From: Telopea speciosissima
Taxonomy: Eukaryota > Streptophyta > Magnoliopsida > Proteales > Proteaceae
NCBI RefSeq assembly: GCF_018873765.1
Contig: NC_057919.1
Coordinates: forward strand, 24,096,698 to 24,160,697
DNA length: 64,000 nucleotides
Reading direction: 5' to 3'
Shown here in pieces: positions 30,985-44,250 of this stretch. A program made the position numbers and the translations under genes. Numbering within the stretch: the stretch's first letter is position 1; the number at the start of each line of letters is the position of its first letter. The notes under the pieces were generated by a model. The model made no database searches and had not been told where the DNA came from. It saw nothing but the letters and a program-made list of their open reading frames with translations.

Positions 30985-32645
30985 TATGTATGCTTGAATT
31001 TGAAATTTTAAGGTTCTCTCCATATAGGATATTCATTCCCTAGGATCGAAGTTAAAAGAGTGTATACTTTAAAACTTGAAGCGTAGCATTTAAATAGGAA
31101 TTTTTATAACCAATGAGAGTGTGCTGTTTGGTTTTATTTGAGCACTGATATCCTATCCATAGCCATTAAAACTTCCTAAAGATCAAGCTTACATCAGATT
31201 GACACTGGGGACTGTTTTGATGCTTCTCCCCCATTCAAGAACCTGTGAATCGTAACATGAGAGTAACTAAATAATCATAGAGTTGATTACACCTGATCTA
31301 TTAATGTTTTTACAATATATGTAAGACGTTCTGTAAGCAGACCTCGAAAAGAATCTCTGAGTAGACTCTTTTAAACACTTTTAGCTGCCAATTGAAACAT
31401 TTGTTGGTGCTCAAACTTGGTCCAACCATGTCACCCTCAACTAATGTGGTGAGTTTCAGCTGAAAAATATTCTACAATTTGGCACACTGAACAAATTAAA
31501 TCTGTTCAAGATTTGGACAGATGATGCGGGAGCAAGAGTCTGATACTTGTCAGGTTATATGATTGGGTTTGCGTCTGAGATTTAATAGATGGTTAATCAG
31601 CATGGTCCCTTATCTATCCAACACTTGGAATAGCCACAACAGTCTCAACTGGTGTGACAGCTGAAAGTACAAAGAAAAAATATCCATTAGATGGTGGTCT
31701 ATACAGTTTAGACTTGTGGTAGACCATGAACTTTGACATGCAAAGATCCAAGTGGTGCTTGAAATCTAACATGCTCATATCCAAGGGGTGCTCTATCTCT
31801 CCAATGTTCAGCTAGCCAAATCAGCTTTCACATGACAAAAAATAAACTTTCCTTAGCTGCCCGACAAGATACTCTTGTCTATGGGTTCTCACCTGGATAA
31901 CCTCTTGCCTAGAGTTGTATAGGATTAAACCAGTGCTAGTGTATGTAATTGCTTTTGATGTCGATCCTCTGTCATGAGCTTCTTATTGTAGCTAGTTTGA
32001 CCACATGGTCCTAATATCATTATTGTAAGCTTATTAGTAGTATTTAGCCTTTTTGCATAAAACTATCATTGTCTGATCTCTAATCTCTTTTTTCTCGTTT
32101 TTTTCTCTGTTTTTTTTTTTGGTTTGTTGTCCGATCTCTTATATCTAGTGGTGTATCTTATTGAATTTTGGTCTTCACACACACGCACTCATGGACAAAG
32201 AAAATACTAGCATGCTGCCTAATTGGTGCTGAAAATAATGAAGGTTCTTTTTTCTAATTGTATTCTCCTTTTGCAGATTTACAGCAAACCACTGAACTAG
32301 AGATCAAGCTTATAGAACGACCTTCTTGTTGTCATTGTATGTTGATTTTGGTTTATTAATAAGTTGATATAGGAGTGAACTCTTAACTCTTTCTTAATAT
32401 TCAGGAATCTTAGAGTCAAAGATGTGTTTTTTTTTATTCTTTTCAATCTATCAGTATCTTTTGGAAAAGATTGTACTTTTCTCTTTGTAGGCATAGTATT
32501 AAATATTATGAAAGGTTAATTGTAATATTTTAACTATAGGTGGGTACTTGGGCGATTTTACCTGAATCTGATCTGCTCTCCATCCCCCTCCCAAAAATAA
32601 GAAATAAATAAAAGATCAAGCTTGATCTTTCAAGCCTTGGGTTGA
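30985..32645. other. Intergenic, no gene recognised
   Basis: AT-rich. I see no conserved coding segment, only short chance frames and T-rich runs. Confidence 0.5.
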
Positions 32646-32948
32646 GCCTTGCTAGAGTGGTATAAAAGTTGTGTGATTTTCTATTGATTCACCGTATTTC
32701 ATTAATAGAGTGGTAAAGATTATTTATACATCAAGAGAGGAAACCTTGAGTGGATGCTCAACGTGCTTCACTTGCCATACATAAAATGTAATAAGGAAAG
32801 ATTAGATTGCCACTAATATGGAAGGTTGAGAAAGGAAACCTCTGAATATGGAAAGGGAGAAAATGGAAACCGAATATAGCTCTTGCCTAGAAAGCTTGGT
32901 TGGGTTATATTCGGCTGATACACCCCCTCAAGCTGAGGATTCGACAGG

Positions 32949-35368
32949 TCAGATCTTGAGCTTGTCGCTGAGAAACTGAAACCGCTTGGACGACAAATCC
33001 TTTGTGAAGATATCAACTAGTTGATCCATTGCGCTAATAAATTGGACGGCGATCTCACGTCGAGCAACCTTTTCACGAACGAAGTGGTAGTCAATTTCGA
33101 TGTGCTTCGTTCTAGCATGGAACACTGGGTTTGCAGAGAGATATGTGGCGCCAATATTGTCACACCTCAAGATAGGCGGCTAAAGGACAAGTATTCCAAG
33201 CTCTTTAAACATAGTAGCTAGCCAGGTCAATTCGGCTGCAATGTCTACAACAACCTTGTATTCAGCTTGTGTAGATAACCGTGCAACAGTTCGTTGCTTC
33301 CGTGATGACCAAGAGATGAGGTTAGAACCAATGAAGATTGCATAGCCCCCAGTGGATCGATGATCAAGGGAGTCACTAGCCCAATCAGCATCAGAATATG
33401 CCTGTAATTGTGAAATGGTTCTGTTGTCAATGAGAAGGCCATGAGACTTGGTGTTCCTGAGATATCTCAATATGCGCTTAACAAGCGACCAATGTTCATC
33501 AATAGGGGAGTGCATGTACTGGTAGGCGCAATTGACTGCGAAGACAACGTCAGCCCGTGTAAGGGTCACATATTGCAAGGCCCCTGCTGTAGAACGGTAT
33601 AGGGTGGCATCATGGAAGGGAGCCCCCCTGAGTCAGTGCTCTTCGAGGAGGTTGCAATAAGAGTAAGCACTGGTTTGCAATCAATCATTCCTGATTTTTT
33701 AAGAAGATTATTAATGTACTATTTTTGAGAGAGCAAAAGACCCTTAGGATGTGCCGCCGCCTCAATACCTAAGAAGTAATGTAGAGGACCAAGGTCCTTG
33801 ATTGAGAACTCGCGAGAAAGGTGTTCAAGTAGGGTTGATATATGAGATGGGCCACTGGTGGTCACCAATATGTCGTCAACATAAATCAAGACATAGGTGG
33901 TGATGGACCCTTAACGAAGAACGAAGAGTGACGGGTCAGTCTATGACGCGGTAAAGCCATATTGGATAAGAAATTGAGAGAGCCTATAAAACCATGCCTG
34001 GGGAGCCTATTTAAGGCCATATAATGAACGATGCAGCTTACAAACATGGGTAAGGCAGGCCGGATCTTCAAATCCTTGCAGTTGAACCATATAGACTTCT
34101 TCATTTAGATTATCATGGAGGAAGGCATTGTTGACATCTAACTGACACACTAGCCATCCCTATGTCACAGTCAATGAAAGGACAGTTCTGATAGTTGTAG
34201 GTTTCACCACAGGGCTAAATGTCTCTGAGAGTAATCAATGCCCTGTTGTTAATGGAACCCCTTGGCAGCGAGGCGGGCTTTATAATGTTCAATGGAGCCA
34301 TCAGCCTTTCGTTTGATCATATACACCCACTTACAACCAATAACACTAAACTTAGCATTAGAAGAAACAAGGGACCAAACCCCATTCCGAACAAGAGCAT
34401 TAGATTCGTTAGCCATTGTCGCCCTCCAGGCAGGACTCGTCTTAGCTTGTGTATAGCTGATGGGTTTAGTAGGGTCGGCCAGAGTGGAAGCATGATTCAC
34501 CTGAGGTTGTGGCCTATTGCACAGGGTCATTGTGTGGGTTCGGGTTGGGGCCAATGGATAGGAGAAGGAGGGGTGGGTGAAGGGGGCGATTGAGTGCCAG
34601 GTTGAATGGCCTCGGTTTGGTTATAAAGGTCAGTTAAGGTAATGGTTTTAATATTGGATGGGGGAGAGGGTTGAAACTGTGGAGGAGGTAAGGGACTAGG
34701 TGCTATTTGGTCAACTATGGTGAAATGGCTGAGGTTGTGAATTCGGTTGATTTGTGAAATTGGTGTCCAACAATGATGGGGATCTAGTAGAGACTGGTCC
34801 GGACACTGGCATGTGATGCCGGTTTGGTACTAACGACCACAGGGAGAGAGGTGGGGAGGGAGGAACCGGTCCCAAAATAGAGGAGGACCATGTGTGAAAG
34901 GGAAAAGAAGATTCATCAAACCTAATATGTCGAGCAATGTATATTTTATTAGTGGTAGTATCCCTGCACCTATACCCCATATAAGAGGGACTATACCCTA
35001 AGGTGTGGACCGGAACTCCATTTTGTGTGAATGATAAGGCCTAAGAAAAGGAAAATACAAGCGTCCAAAAGTACAAAGAAAGGTGTAATCTGGAGAACGA
35101 TTAAAAACGAGTTCAAAGGGAGATTTACCTCCAATAACACGAAACGACATTCGATTAATGAGATAAACCGCCGTCTCAAATGCAAAATGCCAATATTGGT
35201 GAGGGACCTTTCCTTGGGCAAGCAAAGTCTGCCATATTTCGACAATATGGCGATGACGCCACTCAACCGTCCCTTGTTGTTCATGGGTATGAGGGCATGC
35301 AAGGCGATGTTGGATGCCAAGGTTCGCAAATAATTTAGGAAGGATACGGTATTCACCGCCCCAATCAA
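32949..35368 (-). pseudogene. Copia pol remnant (integrase C-term, RT, RNase H)
   Basis: Integrase-side frame with YLINRMSFRVIGGKSPFEL (35225-34998) and the copia post-integrase GYRCRDTTTNKIYIARH (34980). RT has NALVRNGVWSLVSS, CKWVYMIKRKADGSIEHYKA and RLAAKGFH. RNase H has AYSDADWASDSLDHRSTGG, ISWSSRKQRTVARLSTQAEY and HARTKHIEIDYHFVREKV. Several frames are needed to follow it. In intact elements the same order encodes the copia polyprotein. Confidence 0.85.
34557..34745. repeat. Linker segment, copy 1 (source)
   Basis: About 185 bp, starting GGAGAAGGAGGGGTGGGTG, repeated at 35397-35580 in the same orientation. Confidence 0.8.
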
Positions 35369-35396
35369 ACTGGAGTAGTGGGGCTAGATGGATGGG

Positions 35397-35580
35397 AGAA
35401 GAAGGAGGGGTGGGTGAAGGGGGCGATTGAGTGCCAAGTTGAAAGGCCTCAATTTGGTTATAAAGGTCAGTTGAGGTCCTGGTTTTAATTTTGGATGGGG
35501 GAGAGGGTTGAAAGTGTGGAGGAGGTAAGGGACTAAGTGCTATTTGGTCAAACTGTGGTGGAGATGGCTGAGGTGGTAAA
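35397..35580. repeat. Linker segment, copy 2 (displaced)
   Basis: Copy of 34557-34745 fused directly to the truncated LTR at GCTGAGGT|GGTAAAG. Confidence 0.8.
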
Positions 35581-35789
35581 GATTATTTATACATCAAGAG
35601 AGGAAACCTTGAGTGGATCCTCAACGTGCTTCACTTGCCATACACAAAATGTAAAATAAGGAAAGATTAGATTGCTACTAATATGGACGGCTGAGAGAAG
35701 GAAACCTTTGAATATGGAAAGGGAGAAAATGGAAACCGAATATAGCTCTTACCAAGAAAGCTTGGCTGGGCTATATTCGGCTAATAAGC

Positions 35790-36535
35790 CTGGTTTAAAA
35801 CACAAAATTTGAGAGATGCTCACTAGAAAGGGAAAACTAAGAAAAACAAAACAAAACAATGGCTTCTTTGAGGATGGTCAGAGTATATGTAAACCATAAT
35901 TAGAAATTCATTATTTTTAAAAGGTGAGGCAAGGTCTCTATATTTAGATTTATAACGCGATGATCTATAAGTAATTTTCTTGGCTCCATTTCTTTTGATG
36001 AGTTTTTTTTCCAGGAAATCAACTTTTGGTTTTTTTCTATTTGTCCTACTTTTGATTGTACATGATAAGGAACCATATGCAGGCATGGTTGAGTGAGGGA
36101 TATTGTGATTATTATCCGGTATATGATGGAGTTGGTGTGTTTTGTGGGTTTCAACAGTCCCATCGAACAAGATAACATCATTTTTATTTTCGAATCAACA
36201 TTGAGAAATCTAAAATAGAAGTCATTTTCAAAATTCAATTTTTTATTTTTTATTTTTAATAAAACAATTACTCTTTTTAGACCAATACAATTTTATTTTT
36301 GCTTTTATAATAATGTTGTAAAAGTCATTTCATTGGAACAAACTAATTTAAAGTAGTGGTTTTATTGTTTAGGTTTCTCAACTAGTACCCAACATTGTGA
36401 TCATCAACAAGCACAATATGCATGCTTTTAGCATTTCACTCTTTACCTTGGTAATAATATTGTTTGAAATACTCTGAAGCTTAAGTTGTGCTCTAAGGCC
36501 TCAAATGACACTCAAGCTAAGGTCTTAATGATTGA
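35790..36535. other. Intergenic, no gene recognised
   Basis: AT-rich. Minus-strand frames of about 110 codons (35823-36238) show no known domain and look like chance. Confidence 0.45.
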
Positions 36536-36544
36536 TTGTTGTAA

Positions 36545-37284
36545 AGTACATGCGCATTAATCATTTTAAACTTTTAAATTTCTACATGTTGAACTTCGCT
36601 TTTTTTTAACCTTCAATTTCAGTTTCTTTGGTTATTTTACGCCTCAAGTTGATTTTGGCTCATGGAATGTTTTGATCAATTTAAGAAAGCTTTACTTTGA
36701 TCTGGACTAGCAAACTTAGGTGAAGATATATGTCATGATACCCCATTTCCTCTATTAAAACCAATGTTTCTATGAGTTATTTCAAAAGCTTAATGAAAGG
36801 TTGAGTGAAGCTGACCTATATTATTTCTTGTTCTTGCTAATCACAGAGGGGCTGAGTAGATGCCTCTCTAAGGCAACCCCAGTCTAATATTGTGATTTGT
36901 TTGAAGCTTTTATGGTACATGTAAATGGAAAGTGTCTCTTCTAGTTCACAATTGAAACGGTGTTTACCAAAGAGTCAACCCATCTATTCACGTTAAAGTT
37001 GCTAGGTGTTGGTTATTGTCTTTGTTTAATAGTTGTTTTTTTTTTTTTTTTAACAAAATAATTAAAGTTAAAAGGATATTATAAATTTTAGAAAGGTTAC
37101 AAAAACGCTTGAAATGTAACTTCGAAATTCTAGCCTTGGTGGCTAAAACATGAGTTGGCTGTATCATAACCCTATTCAATTTATTTATAACAACTGATTC
37201 AAAATAGTCAAAAAGATTAGTGATAGTATAAAGCAAGTAATAAAGAATCCATGGCCATATGCAAAAATTATCTTTCTTCAACTA
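36545..37284 (-). repeat. Direct repeat copy 1 (RNase H segment and 3' tail)
   Basis: About 740 bp alignable with 37876-38615 (shared words TTCAATTTCAGTTTCTTTGG and GTAGATGCCTCTCTAAGGCA). Confidence 0.8.
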
Positions 37285-37875
37285 CATTTTTAGTTGTAGT
37301 TGATTCTTCTTTGACTCAGCAATGTGAACCCCACTAGTGGGTCCCAATTATTGGGTCCCTCTATCTTTCTTTGCGCAATGGGAACCCCACTAGGTCCCAA
37401 TTGATGGATCCCACTATCTTTCTTCAAGTTAAGCGTCCTCTTGTTCATCTGATTCATATTCCTTGGAAACTAACCACGCTAGGATATCGTCATCAGTAAG
37501 ATCGTAAAAAGTATCAATAAGCTTTAGTAGTTGTTCGTTTTAAAAGCATTTCTCCCACTCTTGGGCAATGCTGAAATTTTTTTTTCTTTTTTTCTTGAAA
37601 GCTCTTGAATAGATCTTCTAATAAAGGGCATCAACACATGCCATGAATACTCTCTTTTAAGGCCTAGGAGTGAATTCAACTGTAGCAAATTCTAGAGCAA
37701 TGAATCCATTATTATCTCCTTCTGGTAATAGGAATCTGTCCAACCTCTATCGGTCATCTGGAAAGGGTCATCCATTACAATTCAATTGGGATCAGGGTCT
37801 CAAACTCATCTTTCTTCGGATCTGTCAGCAAGGCTCTATCTTCTTTCTTTGATCATTTGTCTATTGATTGATGCA

Positions 37876-38615
37876 GAGTACATGTATATTAATCATTTTT
37901 AACTTTTAAATTTTTTCAAGTTGGACTTGACCTTTTCTGAACCTTCAATTTCAGTTTCTTTGGTTATTTTGCACCTCAAGTTGATTTTGCCTCATGGAAT
38001 ATCTTGATTAATTTTAAGAAGGCTTGGCTTTGATTAGGACTCGCAAACTTAGGTGAAGAAATGTGTCACAATATCTCATTTCCTCTATTAAAAACAATAT
38101 TGCTATGAGTTATTTCAAGAGCGTAATGGGAGGTTGGGCGAAGCTGACCTGTATCATTTTTTGTTCTTGCTAATCACAAAGGGGCCGAGTAGATGCCTCT
38201 CTAAGGCAACCAAAGACCGATATTGTGATTTGTTTGAAGCTTTTATGGTACAAATGAATGGAAAGTGTCTCTTGTAGTTCACAATTGAAACGGTGTTTTG
38301 CAAAGATTCAGCCCATCGATCTACTCACGTTAAAGTTGTTAGGTGTTAGTAATGGTCCTTGTCCATTAGTTGTATTTTTTTTAACAGAATAAATAATGAT
38401 CAAAAGATATTACAAGGTTTAGAAAGGTTACAAACAAACTTGGAACGTAATTTCGAAATTCTAGCCTTGGTGGCTAAAACATGGGATGGTTTATCCCTGT
38501 TCAATTTATTTACAACAACTGATTCAAAATAATCAAAAAGATTAGTAATAGTATGAAGAAAGTGATAAAGATTCCATGATCATTTGCAAAAATTATTTTT
38601 CTTTAACCACATGGT
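37876..38615 (-). repeat. Direct repeat copy 2 (RNase H segment and 3' tail)
   Basis: Second copy of the block, about 590 bases from the first. Copy 2 connects to the upstream RNase H sequence while copy 1 lacks it. The spacer 37285-37875 has no recognised gene. Confidence 0.8.
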
Positions 38616-39685
38616 GTGATTTGTTGAGTTTGCCCACACTACTAGGCATTTGATGCCTTGTTCTTTTGCTGCCCGAAGTCCTTGTTCAATTGTCTTTCCT
38701 TCCGCTTCATCTGTAGAATCTAAATTACCATAATCAAAGGAATAATGAAACTATTCTTTATGGATTATTAAACTAGATGCCCAACCTCATCCTTTAGATA
38801 TAGGGTGAAAATTCTCATCAGTAAGGTGTAAGCAATGATCAGCAGAGAGAACTGGATGGAAGAAGGTTGTGAGAGAAAGCTTAGGAAAAGTAGAAGGAAA
38901 GGTTCCAGACTCAGGTGATAGATTTTCAATTGATAATACTGATGGTCTAGGGTCAGGGTTGATATCCATTGGTGTATGTGGTGAAGAACATGATATAGGT
39001 TTGGACCATCTTGTTCATGGTAAACTCAATTTCTTTCTAACCAAATAAAATAAAACACAATAGAAGCCACTTCTAAAATATATATAAATTAAAATTTTGA
39101 ACTACAAGAGTTATAAATATTTGAACAAAGAGTACAGCGAAAAAGAAGGAGAGAAAAAGGAAATATGTAAGCCAAGAGGGCTAGCAAACCAAATGATTCG
39201 AGAGAGAGAACATTCAAAAAATATATGCCAAATGTATTTGTCCGCTGCTTGACACAATGAACAACTTGTATCCACTGGGAATATGTTGTTAAGATAACAA
39301 TGAGTTAAAAGACCAATGACAACATTTCCAAAGAGATTTTGAACTTAGGGTGCACCTTTAATTTCCATAAAACATTCTAGATACTTATTTGAAATTGAGG
39401 AATTGAGGGTTAGCTCGAATTTAGAATACTTACTAAATAAGAGACAACCATTTGTGTTGAGAGTTGTCCAGACTTAAAGAATGGGCAAATAAGGCCATCA
39501 TCGGTGATCACAAGGGAGAATTTAATTTTGAGAATAGAGAGAACAATGTTTGATGGGGATAGAGAAGAAATAAATGGGAGATATCATTCAACATCAGTGT
39601 TTTTCAACTCTTCCACATAAGAATAGAGTGTGGAAGTTTGGATATGTGAATGAATGGAAAAATACATAGAGAGGGGATCTAGGGA

Positions 39686-42221
39686 TGTGAAAACCGCAAT
39701 AAATTTAAACTTTGGAACTTGTGTGATTTTAGGTTCCAGTTCTGAGTCCATGGTTGCTTCGATGCTATGGGCTGCATCGGTCGAGGATGTGGATCAATCA
39801 CTCAACACGCCTATGAAGGATTCCAGGGATTCTTCCCAACTTACCCTTCTGGAGTCAGAGGACCCTGATGGAACCCCATACTTAAGCTACCTGTGTCTGA
39901 TCTGCTGCCTGGATAGCATGCAGAACCTCTCCATCAATTAAACCCATTGTAAGTATGTTTTATTTGTATTTTATAACGTATCGTACTGACCGATTAGAGT
40001 TAATTGGGATAGTTTAGTAATTTATCCTTGTGGGGCCCACATCCCCAGTGGGGAATCCTGTTTTTAATAATTATCCGTACTCGGATTACCCCTGATGTCA
40101 TATGATATCATTATATAATTAGAATAACCTAATTAATAACTAATTCTACTTAAAATCAGGTTTTAGAATTAAGTTATAAAAAACAGACTTTTAATTATAA
40201 AAACAAACACTACTTAACCAATCCACTATATATAATAACAACTCATTTATACTATTCACAATTCATAAAAACCAAAGAGAAGAAATCGATTCAGCCTTAA
40301 GAGAGCATAAAAAAGAGATCGAAGAGAAGGAGAAAAGAGAAGAAGAAGAGGAAATTGGAAGATTTCATCTTAGGGCTTTGATTCCATACCTGATCTTGGA
40401 GCTTTTACGCCTTCTTTGGAGTCCTTGCTGCCCAAGATATTGCTACCATCACCTCTTCTTGTTGCTGCATTCCGGTAGGTCATAAAAACGTGTTGTATTC
40501 ATCTTCTTCTCCTTGGTTCTCCACCTCTAATTGAATCTATGCTAAAATCTGTCATTAAACCTTAGCTTATATAGGTTTAATTGATTAATGACCCATCTCT
40601 GACCTCTTTATTTGGACCTAATAATGGTTCAGACCTGAAATTAGACTATCAATTGCCTGTTGTTCATCAAATTGCAGCTGAAACCATTAAATTATTAAAC
40701 CCTAAGTTGAAAATTGGGATTAATCTCTTAAAACCCCCAAATTGCTTTTAATTTTATAATTAAATCATAATTTTGTGTTGACCCACCTTGGGACAGTGCA
40801 AAACATGAAATTGGTGGTTTGCATGTGAAGATCTATGCACCTGAGCCAAAAACCCAAATTCTAGCCAAACAGTCGGATGGAGTTGCTGGCCTAGGGGCGG
40901 TCGTCCGGCTCCCTGGAAGTCTACATCCGGCTGCCTATTTTAGTGCATTTGTGACCTTGGACATCACAGAACCTAATTTTTGCGAATTGTCTAATATACA
41001 GGGTTGTAAACCCTATTTCTTGTCTGTCTAGCTTGGATCTCTGGAGGGTTATTGACCTAGGCTAGTCTATCATCGCCAGGTAAGGGAATTTGACTTAATT
41101 TCAGTATGTTTATTGTCTTAATTTCTTTTTGTTCAATATGCCATGCCATGCATCATTGATACTATTCAGATCAAGTAGTTTGCTAGCTTTAAACTCTTTG
41201 CATTAGATTGCATGTGAATTAGGTTGCATTAGCATACTGCATTGCATTGATATTACGTGATACTACACGAATGATGTTTATGATGCACTGTTACTTTACA
41301 ATTAAACTGTACATACATATGTCATCATGACTAGACTGCATTGGGTTAGGATGCTTCATTACCCAGTACTACGTCCCTTACCAACAGGAAAAGAGGTGTT
41401 GGATAACCCGTGGTAGGTCTGAAGGGATGATTCCAGAATGCCATTCACTATCCCATGTTAGTGTGTGTATTTTGTTGTGGGAACAAACAGTAGGGTTAGT
41501 CACTGGGGGTTCGTTAGCGTCAGATGTATGATGCCTGAGCTGTCGGGTCTCTACCGTAGTAGAATGCTTTCGCTCGGGTGACTGACGTCTGGTTATGTGT
41601 TTTCGGGACCAAGGCTAGTATTCTATTATAGTAGTACTTATACCTCATGCAACTTAGTATCCATGTTAGGAGCATGCTTACTAAGGACATTCGTCATAGA
41701 CTGTTGTGATATATTTGAATGCATTTTCTTACTGGGCTCAATGGAGCTCACTCCTGTGTACACCTTACTTTTCAGATGATACTACTATTTCTGGTGCTTC
41801 TATGGGAGCCTCCCCTTCACAGGACTCTCCTTCAACTCATGGAGCTGATGCTCCTTTAACGGTGGTGCACGATGCTTCATGTTCTTGCGATGACTGTGCG
41901 TTCTCCTGAGTGACTGCTAGACCAAGCTTCTTCCCCTCTTTTTTGTTATACACTTCTGTATAAATATGTAAATAAGTCTTTTGTTTAACTCTTTTGTTTA
42001 TGGTTTAAACACTGTAACTCAGTTCTTCTATATATATATATAGCTTTAGTCTTCTTTTATTACTGCCTTATTTATGTATTTAATTGCTTCCGCTGCATTT
42101 AATTCTATATTTGTGGATATGATTGCGAATAGAGTACAACACTTATGATCCTAGTGGGTTGGTTAGATGTGAGAGACATCCAGTCACACTGGGCATTTAT
42201 AAACCGGGCCAGGGTGTGCCA
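39686..42221 (+). repeat. 5' LTR of the chromovirus
   Basis: 2536 bp, with the typical large size of Tekay/Del LTRs. It contains a GC-rich zone (about 40860-40935) with CGGTCGTCCGGC and CATCCGGCTGCC, followed by GGGTTGTAAACCC (41001-41013), probably the promoter area. Confidence 0.95.
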
Positions 42222-42227
42222 TTTAAG

Positions 42228-42240
42228 TGGTATCAGAGCA
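42228..42240 (+). other. Primer-binding site (tRNA-iMet)
   Basis: TGGTATCAGAGCA, six bases after the 5' LTR. Confidence 0.92.
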
Positions 42241-42415
42241 CTCATGCTCTATTTCTATTCACAGTCAAGTTCATGGTATAACAGCTCTTGGACTCATTGA
42301 TTTGAAGGTGAGTCCAGTCTAGGGTTAAATAAAAACCTTAACTAAAAGATACCAAGTAAAAAGAAACTTGATTGTGAGACTCATGTAAAGATAAAAACAT
42401 ATATATATAACATCT

Positions 42416-43631
42416 CTACTGCTGTGGTGGTGGTGGTGGTCCCTGACCAGAGAAGAAGGATCTCCACTGACCTAACTCAGTCTCCACAGCCTGGACACGG
42501 CTGCTAACCTGAGTGAAGTCCCTCCTCATGCCATCAAACCCCTATTTCATAGATTTCTTTAAGCCCTCAAACCGGCTAAAAAACTATCCCCAGGGAGTAC
42601 CGTCTGTAGGAACAGCTAAGACAATCGAGGAAGAAGCACCCGCGTGACCATATGATGTATGCCAAGGAGGAGTAGGTGGATCGTGCCCCTGCATGCTCTC
42701 TCTCTGCAGCACCCTCTGTATTAGTGGTCTATCCCATGTTAGTGCAATCAAGATGACCAAGTTCTGGAGAAAAAGGTGGAAGCTCTATGCTCATCTTTAC
42801 CAGGGTAATCCGGCTAATGCTCACTGTCTTCCCTATAGAAGTCTCCTCATTCCTTAGGTTTACCCCAAACCTAGGAAATATCTTGGTAAACAGCCTACCA
42901 AGCAATAGATTTCCACGCCCAGGGTTATCATGTAAATGAGCCATGGTGCGCATGATGGCATATGGAAGGCAAATCTGATACCCTATGTAGAGGCTGTAGG
43001 TCGCCAGAATCTCTATGGTGGATAACTTAGTGCGATGCCCACTCTTCTGGACCACATTGTGACCACATATCCTAGATAACATCTTGGCTAAGGGAAGTAG
43101 ATCCAACTCGGACTTCATTCGGTCATAGAACCTCCCATCAATAAGGACTGAGCATAACTATTCCTGCTCTTCATCAGCCAAGAACTCAGAAGCATCCGCA
43201 CTTAGAGTACAGTATCTCCACTCCCCTTCATTGGATATCTCCAAAATATTGGCTAGCTGGGCTGTGTTGAAGGAGATAGGCATGTCCTTCACATAAGAGC
43301 TGATGTAGAACTCATCTCCTTCATACCTATAAGAGAGATTGCTTAGGAATAGTCTTACCAACCTAGGGTAGCAGTGCCTCTCAGGCTCCAACATAGACAA
43401 CCACCCTAATCTCTCAAACCTTTCTTGGACCTTGAAAGCAACAAGGTCTGCCAAGACAATATTTCTTTCTTCTTCTACTTTTCTCTCCATAAACCACACA
43501 CTGTATATCTATTCTTCTTCCACACTTTGAAAGAATCTTGGGTTGAAGTCTGGTGGGGCAACAGCAGCTGCACCTCTCCCCCTACCACCTCTACCTCTTC
43601 CCCTTCCCCCACGGCCTTGGGCTGCAACCAT
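42416..43631 (-). pseudogene. Antisense ORF in the chromovirus leader (plant transposon protein-like)
   Basis: From ATG 43631 one frame runs for over 300 codons, interrupted only by TAG at codons 41, 158 and 301 (43509-43511, 43158-43160, 42729-42731). A frameshift near 42725 leads into a tail with two more TAGs and a natural end at 42416-42418. The N-terminus is RGG-rich ([16 protein letters not shown]). The core has VQERFERLGWLSMLE, CYPRLVRLFLSNL and YVKDMPISFNTAQLANILE, resembling the 'putative plant transposon protein'/ATHILA ORF1-type family known as an extra ORF of plant gypsy elements. The tail is heptad-like (SSRVQAVETELGQW) and ends in a Pro run. Function unknown. In context it reads away from gag. 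Confidence 0.75.
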
Positions 43632-43641
43632 TTCTTAAATG

Positions 43642-44109
43642 CTGCAAATCTTGGCAAACAAAAGCTTGTTAGAAAAGAATAGGATAGCAAGCCTATCTGA
43701 AATATAACCAATAAACTTAGTATGTAATAAGGAATTTAGTCCAATAATAAGTATACGCAAGATTTTAGGCAAAATCTTAATAGATATAGAATAATATTGG
43801 ATGCTGTATGTACAAAATAGTAGTATTAGTCTAAGAGAAACCCTAGAGTTAGTTTTAGAACAAATAAGATGGGGGTGTAACAGTACATGGGTAAAAAGGC
43901 ATAGAATGCCAACATAGGCAGGTTTGATACAATGGAGAGAAAGAGAAAATAGAGGAATATCATGTAAGCTATCAAACATTAGCAAAGATTAGTAAAAAGG
44001 GAAACAAAGTGGCATAAATGTTTCAAAAACCTAAGAAAAATAATGAAAATAGACTTAGATTTGAGTAAGAAACAAATAGACTAGAAATTTCATAGATTAG
44101 AGCACTTAC
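43642..44109 (-). other. Leader intron of the antisense gene
   Basis: Donor CCACAA|GTAAGTG at 44109 and acceptor GATTTGCAG ending at 43642, 10 bases before the antisense ATG. Both sites fit plant consensus well. Splicing is inferred. Confidence 0.55.
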
Positions 44110-44250
44110 TTGTGGATTTGAGATGAAAATCTAGTGATTCAAGCACTCAAATAGCTATAGGAACCCTAGAATAAGCTTAGGAGAAGTTTAGAGAGAAGTT
44201 AGAACCAAAAGAAACAAGTTTAGAAGGTTTTAGAGTGGGACTCGAATGGG

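Larger units (their letters stand above)
32650..35786 (-). mobile_element. Rearranged Ty1/copia element (gag and protease lost)
   Basis: Minus order: LTR (about 35786-35575), a duplicated integrase-RT linker segment (about 35575-35390), integrase C-terminal part (35368-34991), linker, RT (34554-33600), RNase H (33578-32949), polypurine tract (about 32923-32938) and LTR (32922 to about 32650). Gag, protease and the N-terminal integrase are missing, replaced by a copy of the linker. Coding parts also carry stops and frameshifts. Both outer borders are approximate. Confidence 0.8.
36540..39660 (-). mobile_element. 3' part of an L1-type LINE with RNase H, partly duplicated
   Basis: Minus strand: a zf-RVT remnant (about 39370-39160; LSRIIWFASPLGLHI after shifting frames), then a spacer, then an RNase H (RVT_3) segment (about 38720-38390; EQGLRAAKEQGIKCLVVW, later HVLATKARISK). 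The RNase H half is repeated at 37281-36988. All frames are broken. The endonuclease and RT are absent. The gypsy element starts directly beside it at 39686. Confidence 0.6.

Noticed and set aside
30200..32280. A possible 3' UTR intron of VHA-G (GTTAGTATG near 30208 to TTTTGCAG at 32278)
   Set aside because: Splice-like signals exist, but nothing shows that the sequence after 32278 belongs to the transcript; chance GT/AG sites are common over 2 kb.
43635..43985. 116-codon minus frame upstream of the antisense gene
   Set aside because: It overlaps the inferred leader intron, is low in conserved character and is probably chance.
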